This document shows positions 9,110-17,458 of a stretch of 64,000 nt of DNA, one piece after another. This stretch comes from Salegentibacter salegens (GTDB taxonomy: Bacteria > Bacteroidota > Bacteroidia > Flavobacteriales > Flavobacteriaceae). The notes under the pieces were generated by a model. The model was given only the letters and a program-made list of their open reading frames with translations, had not been told where the DNA came from and ran no database searches. The stretch covers positions 1,674,001 to 1,738,000 of the forward strand of contig NZ_LT670848.1 in NCBI RefSeq assembly GCF_900142975.1, given 5' to 3'. A program made the position numbers and the translations under genes. Position 1 is the stretch's first letter. Each line of letters opens with the position of its first letter.

Positions 9110-9808
9110 TCACCGCTTCTTTTTATCCCAGTAGACATATAAAATAAATAGTGCTAAACTAACCAAAGAGCCCCATAATAAGCCGCTTTTTAGTTGTTGG
9201 GTACTATCCCCAATTAAGGCTATAAAAATTGTAAGTGGTGCTATACCCAATAAGGTGGCGCCAATAAATTTCCAGTAACCAATTTTTAGAATTCCGCCTA
9301 CAAAACTAATAGCATCATTACTTAAAAACGGATTGATCCTGGTCACAATCACAGCCCAAAAACCATAATCTTCTAAAAAATCACTTATCTTATTTTCAGT
9401 CTTCGGTCCCAGTAATTTTTGAACGATTACCGGACCAAAATAACGGCCTATAAAATATCCTACTGAAGAAGCGCAAAATATTGCAACAAAAACTATTAAG
9501 CTGCCAACCACCGGGCCATAAGCCAGAATTGAGACAATCATTAATGCTACTGACGGAATCACTAAAAGAAACATTTGTGCAATCATGGCTAAAATAAGCA
9601 CCAATGGCCCTAACCACCCAAACTTAGAAACCCAGGCTTTTATTTTTTGGTTGTCGTTGCTGGTTAATACCTGCCAGGCTTCATTAAAAAACTCGTTCAT
9701 CCCAGGAATAAAAAAGTAACCGCCTACAAGAACAAGAATTACGATTAATGAAAACAATAAGGGAGCTTTACTTTTTTTTACGCTGGTATTCTCTTCTAAT
9801 TCTTTCAT
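9110..9808 (-). CDS. TVP38/TMEM64 (DedA-like) membrane protein
   Basis: 232 residues with about six hydrophobic segments. The SNARE-associated/VTT signature is visible: the segment ending FCASSVGYFIGRYFG, then TRINPFLSNDAISFVGGI, which contains the conserved Arg-Asn-Pro-Phe-x-(S/P)-N pattern. Family members act as membrane lipid transporters or scramblases. It starts four bases after the SdiA-regulated-like gene, so it is almost surely in the same operon. Confidence 0.88.
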   Translation of the reverse strand: MKELEENTSVKKSKAPLLFSLIVILVLVGGYFFIPGMNEFFNEAWQVLTSNDNQKIKAWVSKFGWLGPLVLILAMIAQMFLLVIPSVALMIVSILAYGPVVGSLIVFVAIFCASSVGYFIGRYFGPVIVQKLLGPKTENKISDFLEDYGFWAVIVTRINPFLSNDAISFVGGILKIGYWKFIGATLLGIAPLTIFIALIGDSTQQLKSGLLWGSLVSLALFILYVYWDKKKR

Positions 9809-9812
9809 AAAT

Positions 9813-10676
9813 CTATTTAAAAATCACTTCCAGGATGTTTGCTTTTCCGCCTTTTCCTTCATTAGAAATAAACAGCCTGCCATTCTCACTAAAAGTAAGA
9901 CCTTCAGCCTGTGCAAAATCATCCTTGTTTAAAGCATAGCGCTTTATTAATTTCATTTCTCTATCGGCAATAATTAGTTGAGGAGCCCTGCCGTCCAGGA
10001 TATAAAAATTGTCATTTTCGGGGTGTATGGAGAGTGCAGAAGGTTGCAGTTTTTTATTGAGTTTGGTGTTTCTATCATTTAGCAACCTGTCTTCCATAAT
10101 TAAACGATATAACGGCTTTTTCTGTAATTCTTTATCGGTTAGAGAAAACTGATAAATTCCTTTATAATTATCATCTTTTGGTTCCTTATCTTTTATGGCC
10201 AGCAGTAAACGCTTATTATTTTTATCCCAGGCCAGGCTCTCCAGGTTTTGTTTTTCGGTTAAAAAATTACTGTAGGTTTTGGTTTTTGAATTGCCCGACA
10301 AAAAATCCTGAACTTCAAAAATTTCGCCGTCACTTCTTAGAATATAGGCGGTTTTCCCTACAATGCGGATATCTTCGTAATCACCCGAACCTGCGAATTC
10401 TATACTTTTCTCTATTTTTGAAGTTTCAAGGTTGAAAATAAAAATGATGCCATCTTCATCCTGAATGCAAGCCACTTTATTATCGCCTAACCAATCTATT
10501 CCTGAAACTTCATCAAGTTCTTTAGGCAACTCCCATTCATTAATTATCTCGTAGGCTACAGGTTGATCCTGAAGTATATCTTTGGTTACAAATTCGTTAT
10601 AACCAAAGAGTATTAAGCCGGCAAGGCTTAATACGCCCAATACAATTAGCGTTACTATTTTATTCACCATTTTCAT
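9813..10676 (-). CDS. SdiA-regulated-like beta-propeller protein
   Basis: 287 residues. An N-terminal membrane anchor or signal (VTLIVLGVLSLAGLILFGYN) is followed by a propeller-like domain with repeated blocks (ELDEVSGIDWLGDNKVACIQDEDG, NLESLAWDKNNKRLLLAIKD, FAQAEGLTFSENGRLFISNEG). These match the SdiA-regulated/phytase-like fold. The domain lies outside the cytoplasm. It sits between the PepSY-like lipoprotein (11 bp) and the TVP38 gene (4 bp), so the three are probably one transcript. Confidence 0.8.
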   Translation of the reverse strand: MKMVNKIVTLIVLGVLSLAGLILFGYNEFVTKDILQDQPVAYEIINEWELPKELDEVSGIDWLGDNKVACIQDEDGIIFIFNLETSKIEKSIEFAGSGDYEDIRIVGKTAYILRSDGEIFEVQDFLSGNSKTKTYSNFLTEKQNLESLAWDKNNKRLLLAIKDKEPKDDNYKGIYQFSLTDKELQKKPLYRLIMEDRLLNDRNTKLNKKLQPSALSIHPENDNFYILDGRAPQLIIADREMKLIKRYALNKDDFAQAEGLTFSENGRLFISNEGKGGKANILEVIFK

Positions 10677-10687
10677 TTTTTTTTATA

Positions 10688-11131
10688 TTACCAGGTGGTA
10701 ATTTCAGTGGTAACCTCTCCTGTTTCTTCAAAAATAACATTAGCATCGGTAGGTTCTTCCTCAAACTCTACCTGGTAATAAGTGTTTTCTGAAATTTTAA
10801 GCAACTCAACTTCATCAATTTTTGTTTTATCATAATCGGTGGTGATTGTAGTTTTTACTGCTGCGGGAAGATCATCATAAACCATATCATACTTATACTT
10901 TATAAGGCTTCCTTCTGTATTTAATACAGCCTCATAATCTACATTCTCAAGAGCGAATTCGGCTTCAAAGAATTCAGCTTTTTTCTCCCATTCTACTCCT
11001 GTAGCATTAGGAAATTCTTCTGTAAACCCATTTAATACTACTGACGGAATATCAGAATTTCGCAAATCATCATCTTCACAAGCGGTAAATCCCATTGCAA
11101 TTGCCAGGATTAAAAAAATTGACTTTTTCAT
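10688..11131 (-). CDS. PepSY-like (beta-lactamase-inhibitor-like) lipoprotein
   Basis: 147 residues with a lipoprotein signal (MKKSIFLILAIAMGFTAC). The mature part has two PepSY-like halves: FTEEFPNATGVEWEKKAEFFEAEF and a related block around TTDYDKTKIDEVELLKISENTYYQVEFE. Bacteroidota use such small periplasmic proteins as cell-envelope sensors or inhibitors, often beside two-component systems, as here (kinase 78 bp upstream). A second PepSY-like gene lies at 14716. Confidence 0.82.
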   Translation of the reverse strand: MKKSIFLILAIAMGFTACEDDDLRNSDIPSVVLNGFTEEFPNATGVEWEKKAEFFEAEFALENVDYEAVLNTEGSLIKYKYDMVYDDLPAAVKTTITTDYDKTKIDEVELLKISENTYYQVEFEEEPTDANVIFEETGEVTTEITTW

Positions 11132-11209
11132 CTTTATTATTTTGAATTTTAAACAAAGTTGAAGTACAATACTGGAAGAAATCTGGAATATTTGGAGGAG
11201 AAATTTTAT

Positions 11210-12496
11210 TTAGGAAATAAATAACAACTTAGCGAGGAAATTAAGTTGAAAAGTGTGTTTTTGTTCGTATTGGTAAGTTAATTGTATTTCGCATTTTTCA
11301 GCAATGGTTTTTGCTATGGCCAGGCCTATCCCCGTAGAAGTTTTAGAAGGAGAATTCTTTTGAAACCGGGAAAATACATTTTCAGGATCTAAAGCTCCGT
11401 TTCTGGCAATATTACTTATTGTAAAGTTTTTTGCTGAAATTATTATTCCTATTTCACTATTTTTTTGCCCGTGAACAATAGCATTTTTAAGCAAATTAGA
11501 AAGTAAAATTCCTGCCAGGCCTTTATTCATTTTATATTTTAAATCTGAAGTACGCTCTATGCTAATTTTCATTTCTTTATGACTGGCCAGGTCTTCAAAA
11601 TTATTTTTTAATTCAGAAATTAAATCATTAAAATCTACTATCTCTTCATCTGGAAATTGCTGATTTTCAATTTTAGAAAGTAAAAGCAGAGCGTTATTCA
11701 TTCGGGTTAAACCTTCCAAATTATTTAAAACGGAAGCGATTAACTCAATTTGCTCATTATTCAGGTCTTCCTTTTCTACTAATAGTTCTAATTTATTGAT
11801 GCTAATAGCCAAAGGAGTTTGTAATTCGTGCGCGGCATTTTCTATAAATTGTTTCTGACTATTGTAACTGGAAATTGATTTTCCCAACATTTGCTCTACC
11901 CGGCTATTTAGCAAATTAAATTCTTCAATATTTGAAGGAGCTGTCTCTATCTTTTGGTCTATACCCAGCCTAAAATCTTTAAGTTGTTGCAACAAAGTAT
12001 AAAATGGGTTCCATATTTTCTTCAGAATTAAATTATTGAGTAAAACAATACTCAAAATCAAACCTACATAAAGAAGAATAAGAGAAAACAGCAAATCTTC
12101 AATAAGGTCGTCTTCTTCGACCATAGAAGTAATAATTTTCAGCTTATAAAATTCATCGTCTTTTTTAAATACGGTTTCCAGCAGCCTTACCGGTTCATAC
12201 TCATCTTCATTTTGCATATACATAAGCGTATCGCGATAAAAATCTTTGAAGCTTACGGCATTATTTTTATCTATAGGCCTAATGGTGTAACTACCATCTT
12301 TAAATTCTGAACGTTGCAGCACTTCAGGGTTTTCCTTTGCCCGGTTAATCACCAACATTTTTTGGTTGTCCAGGCCATCGTCCAGGCTGTCATAAATTTC
12401 ATCCAGCATTTCCAGATAAAAAATCACCGCCCAAATCCCCAAAAGAACTAGCAATATCGCTGCAAAATAACTGGTGGTATAATTTAATAATTTCAT
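11210..12496 (-). CDS. Sensor histidine kinase (OmpR-partner type)
   Basis: 428 residues. Two membrane helices (about 9-29 and 133-155) flank a periplasmic sensor. The phospho-acceptor helix is ENAAHELQTPLAISINKLELL (H near residue 223). The ATPase domain has N-box NLLKNAIVHG and G-box STGIGLAIAKTIAE; the F-box is weak. It overlaps the response-regulator gene by four bases (translational coupling). With the porin and PepSY-like genes around it, it probably responds to envelope or nutrient state. Confidence 0.92.
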   Translation of the reverse strand: MKLLNYTTSYFAAILLVLLGIWAVIFYLEMLDEIYDSLDDGLDNQKMLVINRAKENPEVLQRSEFKDGSYTIRPIDKNNAVSFKDFYRDTLMYMQNEDEYEPVRLLETVFKKDDEFYKLKIITSMVEEDDLIEDLLFSLILLYVGLILSIVLLNNLILKKIWNPFYTLLQQLKDFRLGIDQKIETAPSNIEEFNLLNSRVEQMLGKSISSYNSQKQFIENAAHELQTPLAISINKLELLVEKEDLNNEQIELIASVLNNLEGLTRMNNALLLLSKIENQQFPDEEIVDFNDLISELKNNFEDLASHKEMKISIERTSDLKYKMNKGLAGILLSNLLKNAIVHGQKNSEIGIIISAKNFTISNIARNGALDPENVFSRFQKNSPSKTSTGIGLAIAKTIAEKCEIQLTYQYEQKHTFQLNFLAKLLFIS

Positions 12497-13170
12497 TGGG
12501 TAATTAATTTATAGCCAATGCCATATACCGCCTTAATTTCAATTTCGGCCCCGGCGCTTTTTAGCTTTTTTCGAAGATTTTTAATCTGGGAATAAATAAA
12601 TTCAAAACTATCGGCCTGGTCTATATGATCGCCCCAAACATGCTCTGCCAAAGCCGACTTATTCACCAGCCTGTTTTGGTTTGAAAAAAAGAACAATAAT
12701 ATCTCGTATTCCTTTCGGTTTAAATTTAAGGGTTTATCATCTATACTCGCTTCGTGTTCATCCAGGTCTATACTAAGGTTGCCAATCTTAATTGTGTTAT
12801 TCCCGTTAAACTGGCGTCTTCGCAATACAGCTTTTACACGAGCGTTTAGCTCTGCCATATGAAAAGGCTTCGCAAGATAATCATCGGCGCCCAAATTAAG
12901 TCCCGCTAGCCTATCGTCTAACGAATTTCTTGCTGAAACAATAATAACCCCGTCTTCTATCTTTTTTTGTTTCAATTCTTCTAAAAGCTGGAATCCACTC
13001 CCATCTTTTAAATTAATATCCAGTAAAATGCAGTCGTAGCTATAAACCCCTATTTTATCACGTGCCTCAGTCAAGCTGGTTGCCGTTTCTACCACGAAAT
13101 TTTCCCTTATTAGAAAATCCTTCATGTTTTGCAACATATCCTGTTCGTCTTCGATAATTAGAATTTTCAT
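12493..13170 (-). CDS. OmpR/PhoB-family response regulator
   Basis: 225 residues. The receiver domain (1-118) has the acidic pair in IIEDEQD, phospho-acceptor D in DCILLDINLKDGSG and conserved K in LAKPFHMAEL. A winged-helix DNA-binding domain (~130-225) follows, with LNRKEYEILLFF and YGIGYKL. Its start lies 66 bp downstream of the porin stop and its end overlaps the kinase start. Targets probably include the adjacent porin and PepSY-like genes. Confidence 0.94.
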   Translation of the reverse strand: MKILIIEDEQDMLQNMKDFLIRENFVVETATSLTEARDKIGVYSYDCILLDINLKDGSGFQLLEELKQKKIEDGVIIVSARNSLDDRLAGLNLGADDYLAKPFHMAELNARVKAVLRRRQFNGNNTIKIGNLSIDLDEHEASIDDKPLNLNRKEYEILLFFFSNQNRLVNKSALAEHVWGDHIDQADSFEFIYSQIKNLRKKLKSAGAEIEIKAVYGIGYKLITQ

Positions 13171-13235
13171 GGCAATAGTTTTAAAACACTCAAAAATTCA
13201 CACCAGGCAGAGTTTCCTTCTTTCTTTCTCTAAAA

Positions 13236-14435
13236 TTATAAATGGAAATCTACCTGAAGCCTATACATAAGATTATTCCAATCTGGATCTGGGCTATCCC
13301 TAAAACTTAAATCGGTTTGTACTTTTAATTTGTGTTTAGATAAGTATTTAGAAATACCGAAAGTATATTGTTTTTCATTAGGAAACAGCGACCCCAAAAT
13401 ATCTTCCTGTACCTGGGTAAACCTTCCCACAACCTCTATATTGTTATCAAATAAATATCCACCTTGCAGGTTAATTGAATTTCCAACATTTACAATAGCA
13501 CCGGTAGGCGTTCCATCTTCTTCTACAGCGATGGGATTTTCGGCATCCCGGTGAGCAAATTCCCCAAGCACTGATACTCCTTTGTATTTAAACATAAAAT
13601 CTGCAAAAAATGTAGTGATATCGGTAGAATAAAAACCATTTTCGGTAAACATATAACCGCCCATATTAGAGCGGGTTTTTACTGCATCATTATTATAATC
13701 ATAAGTCACTCCCATGGCTAATTTGGGAGTCTCATACCTTTCTAAAGAAGCCTCACGATAATCCTGAAATTCTCCAAAAGGTAAAGCTTCTAAGCGCCCG
13801 GTATATTGAAAACCGCCAAGATTTCCGGTAACTACATTTCTTCCTTCTCCCTGTGAAAAAGCGAAAATTTCTTTTATTACAAATTGGTTTCCTAAATTGA
13901 TTTTATGGTGCAGTTGCACCCCAAGATCCCTATCTATATTAAATCTACTATTCAATAAAGATCTATCTACAAATTGAAGATCTCCAGAAGAAACTACCCG
14001 CTCCCTATTCCCAGGTAATTTTGCCTGCCCGACCCATAAGATGAAATTTTCATAGAAATTCCACTTCAAAACCGCATCAAGAACATAGCGCGGAGCATTA
14101 TTAGTAAATACGGAAGCTCCCGAAATATCGCGATTAGACAACCCTAACTCCAGTTTATATTCTAATTTGGGAGAATACGCAAATCCACTAAATTTTAGCC
14201 TGGCACGCCGAATAAGAATATTTGAACTTTCAGATTCAAATCCTTCAAATTCAGAATCCCGCCATTCGCTAACAAATAAAGATTGAAATCTCGCACCAAA
14301 CTTCAAGCTAAAAGAACTATCTCTTGCTACCGTGTTAATTATGCCATTACCAAAACTATTTTCAGTTATATCCTGGGCTTGAGTGTTACTAAAAAATAAA
14401 AGTAGACTTAGAATAAGTAAATGTTGAATCTTCAT
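13236..14435 (-). CDS. Outer-membrane porin of the OprO/OprP (porin O and P) family
   Basis: 399 residues with a cleavable signal ending NTQAQD. The rest alternates aromatic and polar residues as in a beta-barrel, contains the family-like KFGARFQSLFVSEW and NILIRRARLKFSGF blocks, and ends with an aromatic strand (LMYRLQVDFHL) as expected for BAM insertion. Known relatives carry phosphate or pyrophosphate, but the residues that set selectivity cannot be judged by eye. First gene of the probable operon with the two-component system. Confidence 0.88.
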   Translation of the reverse strand: MKIQHLLILSLLLFFSNTQAQDITENSFGNGIINTVARDSSFSLKFGARFQSLFVSEWRDSEFEGFESESSNILIRRARLKFSGFAYSPKLEYKLELGLSNRDISGASVFTNNAPRYVLDAVLKWNFYENFILWVGQAKLPGNRERVVSSGDLQFVDRSLLNSRFNIDRDLGVQLHHKINLGNQFVIKEIFAFSQGEGRNVVTGNLGGFQYTGRLEALPFGEFQDYREASLERYETPKLAMGVTYDYNNDAVKTRSNMGGYMFTENGFYSTDITTFFADFMFKYKGVSVLGEFAHRDAENPIAVEEDGTPTGAIVNVGNSINLQGGYLFDNNIEVVGRFTQVQEDILGSLFPNEKQYTFGISKYLSKHKLKVQTDLSFRDSPDPDWNNLMYRLQVDFHL

Positions 14436-14715
14436 GAAAATTTTTTATCTGCTTATGGAAATCTTATTAATTGCAAGAATAACATATAAGTTTCAAATCT
14501 GACACTTTTTTTACAATTCTCCCAAAAAATACAAATATGAAAATCAAAACTGGAAGAAAATGGGAAATGGAAACCAAATTTAATGAGAACTCATTTTATT
14601 AGTAATCCCTATTTACAGAGAAAAATTTAGGAGATTTTTAGGATTTTTGGACTGTAAATTCCAAATTCTTTCCAGTTTTGAAAGTTTACTTCGCACCGAA
14701 TAAAAAACAACTATT

Positions 14716-15147
14716 ATGAAAAAAGTAATTTTATCAGGAATTTTCGCATTGTGCTCTATTGGAATCTTTGCACAAACAAATACTAACAATTTACCATCTA
14801 CAGCCCAGGACTATATTCAGCAGAATTTTTCTTCGGCTAATGTAAAAGAGGTAAAAGAAAACAGTAAATGGCAAATTTGGGAAGATGAAAAATTTGAAGT
14901 AATCCTCTCCAACGGTCTTGAACTGGATTTGGACGAAAATGGAAATATCATCGAAATTGAAAGCCAGAATGATACGGTAATACCAATGTCTGCCCTGCCC
15001 TCTAAAATCGTTTCTTATATAGAAGAAAATTATACTGATGCACAGGTAATTGGATGGGAAAAACAGAAAAAGGAGCAGGAAATAGAACTGGCTGACGGTA
15101 CAGAACTGGAGTTTGATGGCGAAGCTAACTTTAGAAAAATAGACTAA
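14716..15147 (+). CDS. PepSY-like periplasmic protein
   Basis: 143 residues with a signal peptide (MKKVILSGIFALCSIGIFAQ). Two homologous halves follow: LPSTAQDYIQQNFSSANVKEVKE and LPSKIVSYIEENYTDAQVIGWEK, each continued by strands such as FEVILSNGLELDLDENG and QEIELADGTELEFDGEA. It is divergently placed from the porin/two-component operon, so it is a likely regulon member. A strong terminator follows. Confidence 0.85.
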   Translation: MKKVILSGIFALCSIGIFAQTNTNNLPSTAQDYIQQNFSSANVKEVKENSKWQIWEDEKFEVILSNGLELDLDENGNIIEIESQNDTVIPMSALPSKIVSYIEENYTDAQVIGWEKQKKEQEIELADGTELEFDGEANFRKID

Positions 15148-15192
15148 GTTATTTCTGAATCAGATTTTTAAGTAAGTATCTTAATACAAAAT

Positions 15193-15226
15193 GCCCCCAT
15201 TAGTTTTAGCTTTTGGGGGCTTTTTT
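15193..15226 (+). terminator. Strong intrinsic terminator
   Basis: GCCCCC and GGGGGC arms with extra A-T closing pairs, then six T. It ends the PepSY-like gene transcript about 46 bp after its stop. Confidence 0.85.
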
Positions 15227-15453
15227 ATATGAAATATTTTCCATAAAATTTCTTCTCTACCACTACTGAATCCAAAAAAGTAGCTTTTACATTAACTCTT
15301 CTCTTAGCTCAGTTTAAATTTCGAAATATGACCCGTGTCATATTTTAGCAGCTTTCAACTTCTTTCCTTTACAAATTGGAATTTTAATTCCTCATTTTAA
15401 ACAAGCCCGGTAACGCTGCAAATTCTTGCAGTGCCGGTAATAATTCTTAGAAT

Positions 15454-17271
15454 ATGACCAAAACGAACCAAATACACAGTTTTCATATCCCGGTAATGGG
15501 AACAGCTTTTACAATAGACAGTCCTTTGCGGGTCGCTAAATATGGAATATCTTCGGTCATCTCCATTATTGACGATGAACTTATTGAGAAAATGAATGCT
15601 TTTTACAGTAAGAAATTCGATTTGCCTTATAAGGAGATTCCCAAGAAAAGTCCCGATTCCCGCGCAGAAAGGATCACCTCTTATTTAGATCTTGTAAACA
15701 ATATTGTTCAGGATAAGTTTGAGAATTTTAAAAAGGAGCTCACAGAAAGTAAAACAGCTTTAGAAAATTACCTTTCCATACTACCCAATCATTCTGAAAT
15801 CAAACAGGGTTTTCAAAATTTGCTGAATACCGGTGTAGAGACGAAAGAAAAATTAAGCAATTATATTGAAAATCATCTAAGCCCAGGAAGCATAGATGTA
15901 AATATTATGGCGAAAATTGATAAGGACAATTTCGTTAAAAACGAGCAACTGCCTGTAGAATTCAATGATGCCCATGCCGCATTACGCGGATTCGCAAATT
16001 CAAAACTATCTTCTTCTATTGTACTTTCAGCGGGATTAAACCCAAGGCTTTATAGCTATTTTGAAAATTTCAAAGATTTCTTTCCTGACGCAAATGGAAA
16101 TCTTAAAAAGAAAATTATTCTGAAAGTAAGCGATTTTAGATCGGCTTCAATCCAGGGAAATTACCTGGCAAAAAAAGGATTATGGGTTTCAGAATATCGA
16201 ATTGAATCTGGGCTAAACTGCGGCGGCCACGCTTTTGCTACCGACGGTCACCTGCTGGGGCCGATTCTGGAAGAATTTAATGAGAAAAAAGATCAGCTTA
16301 TTCAATCGGCTCACGAATTAATGAGCAAAGCCTTAAACCAGAAAGAAATACCGGTTCCGCAACAACCTCTTGATCTTAAAATCACGGTACAGGGCGGTGT
16401 AGGCACTGCTGAAGAGCATAACTTTTTACTGGATCACTACAAGGTATCATCTGTAGGTTGGGGAACTCCATTTTTACTGGTGCCTGAAGCTACTTCGGTT
16501 GATATTGAAACGCGTAGATTATTGGTGAAAGCGAAAGAAAAAGATCTTTATTTAAGTCATATCTCGCCTTTAGGCATCCCTTTTAATACCGTTAGAGGAA
16601 CCACCAACGAACAACTGAAAGACAAGCGAATTTCTAATAATAAAAGTGGAAGTTCCTGCCCTAAAAAATTCCTGGCTCTAAGTAAAGAATATGACGAAAA
16701 AGGAATTTGTTCTGCCTCTAAAAAATTTCAGGATATAAAACTTAAAGAACTGGAAGAACAAAAAGACAATTTCTCCCAGGAGGTATTAGATAAAAAGAAA
16801 AACAAAATTACCGAAAAAGCCTGTTTATGTGTTGGCCTGGGAAATGCCTCTTTTCTTGAAAACGACATTAGAATAAAGGGGCAGGCCCAGGGGGTTGCTA
16901 TTTGTCCGGGACCAAATATGGCTTACTTTTCTAAAGTAGTTTCTCTTTCAAAAATGGTACAACATATCTACGGAAAATTTTCTGTGATGGAAATGCCTAA
17001 CCGTCCCAATATGTTTCTAAAAGAATTAAAAATATACCTGGATTATTTTAAAAATGAAATTGAAGAATTTATGGAGGAACCTTCTGCAAAACAGAAGAAA
17101 AAATTAGAGAAATTTAAGCTTAATCTTTTAGACGGAATCTCCTATTACCAGGACTTATTCACCAATAAAACCACTATTTTTCAAAATGGCAGAAATAAGC
17201 TACTTGATGAACTGGAAGAACTAAAAAATTCACTAACCGCTATAAATATTGAACCTAAAGTTTCTGTTTAG
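15454..17271 (+). CDS. Conserved hypothetical protein (605 aa), possible TIM-barrel enzyme
   Basis: I do not recognise a named family. No signal peptide or membrane helix is visible. The N-terminal HIPVMGTAFTIDSPLRVAKYG and SSVISIIDDELI look like the first strands of a barrel. The middle has GLNCGGHAFATDGHLLGP and LKITVQGGVGTAEEH, which recall the flavin-phosphate loops of nitronate monooxygenase or glutamate-synthase-like barrels. Cysteines occur as CGGH, SCPK, KGICS, ACLCVG and AICPGP, so an iron-sulfur cluster or redox chemistry is possible. The C terminus is helical. It stands alone between terminators. Confidence 0.85.
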   Translation: MTKTNQIHSFHIPVMGTAFTIDSPLRVAKYGISSVISIIDDELIEKMNAFYSKKFDLPYKEIPKKSPDSRAERITSYLDLVNNIVQDKFENFKKELTESKTALENYLSILPNHSEIKQGFQNLLNTGVETKEKLSNYIENHLSPGSIDVNIMAKIDKDNFVKNEQLPVEFNDAHAALRGFANSKLSSSIVLSAGLNPRLYSYFENFKDFFPDANGNLKKKIILKVSDFRSASIQGNYLAKKGLWVSEYRIESGLNCGGHAFATDGHLLGPILEEFNEKKDQLIQSAHELMSKALNQKEIPVPQQPLDLKITVQGGVGTAEEHNFLLDHYKVSSVGWGTPFLLVPEATSVDIETRRLLVKAKEKDLYLSHISPLGIPFNTVRGTTNEQLKDKRISNNKSGSSCPKKFLALSKEYDEKGICSASKKFQDIKLKELEEQKDNFSQEVLDKKKNKITEKACLCVGLGNASFLENDIRIKGQAQGVAICPGPNMAYFSKVVSLSKMVQHIYGKFSVMEMPNRPNMFLKELKIYLDYFKNEIEEFMEEPSAKQKKKLEKFKLNLLDGISYYQDLFTNKTTIFQNGRNKLLDELEELKNSLTAINIEPKVSV

Positions 17272-17312
17272 AACTTTTTCAATCAAAATATTTTTGACTT
17301 GTATTTAAGGTG

Positions 17313-17437
17313 CTGTCTGAAAAGATTTTTAAGTCGTCATTCTGAAATTTATTTCAGAATCTAAGATGTTATTAATCATAGAAATAAAACAATACTTATG
17401 CTTCGGCAATTTGACGAAATTATATCTTTTCAGACAG
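17313..17437. repeat. Short inverted-repeat element (MITE-like)
   Basis: A 125-bp element bounded by perfect 14-bp inverted ends, CTGTCTGAAAAGAT and its complement. Inside are TCATTCTGAAATTTATTTCAGAAT-like nested inverted sequences. A relative with the same TTTGACGAAATTATA-type right half lies at 26169. It sits between two convergent genes and could also work as a terminator. Confidence 0.65.
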
Positions 17438-17458
17438 TTTCTTTTATTAAACCTTTAT

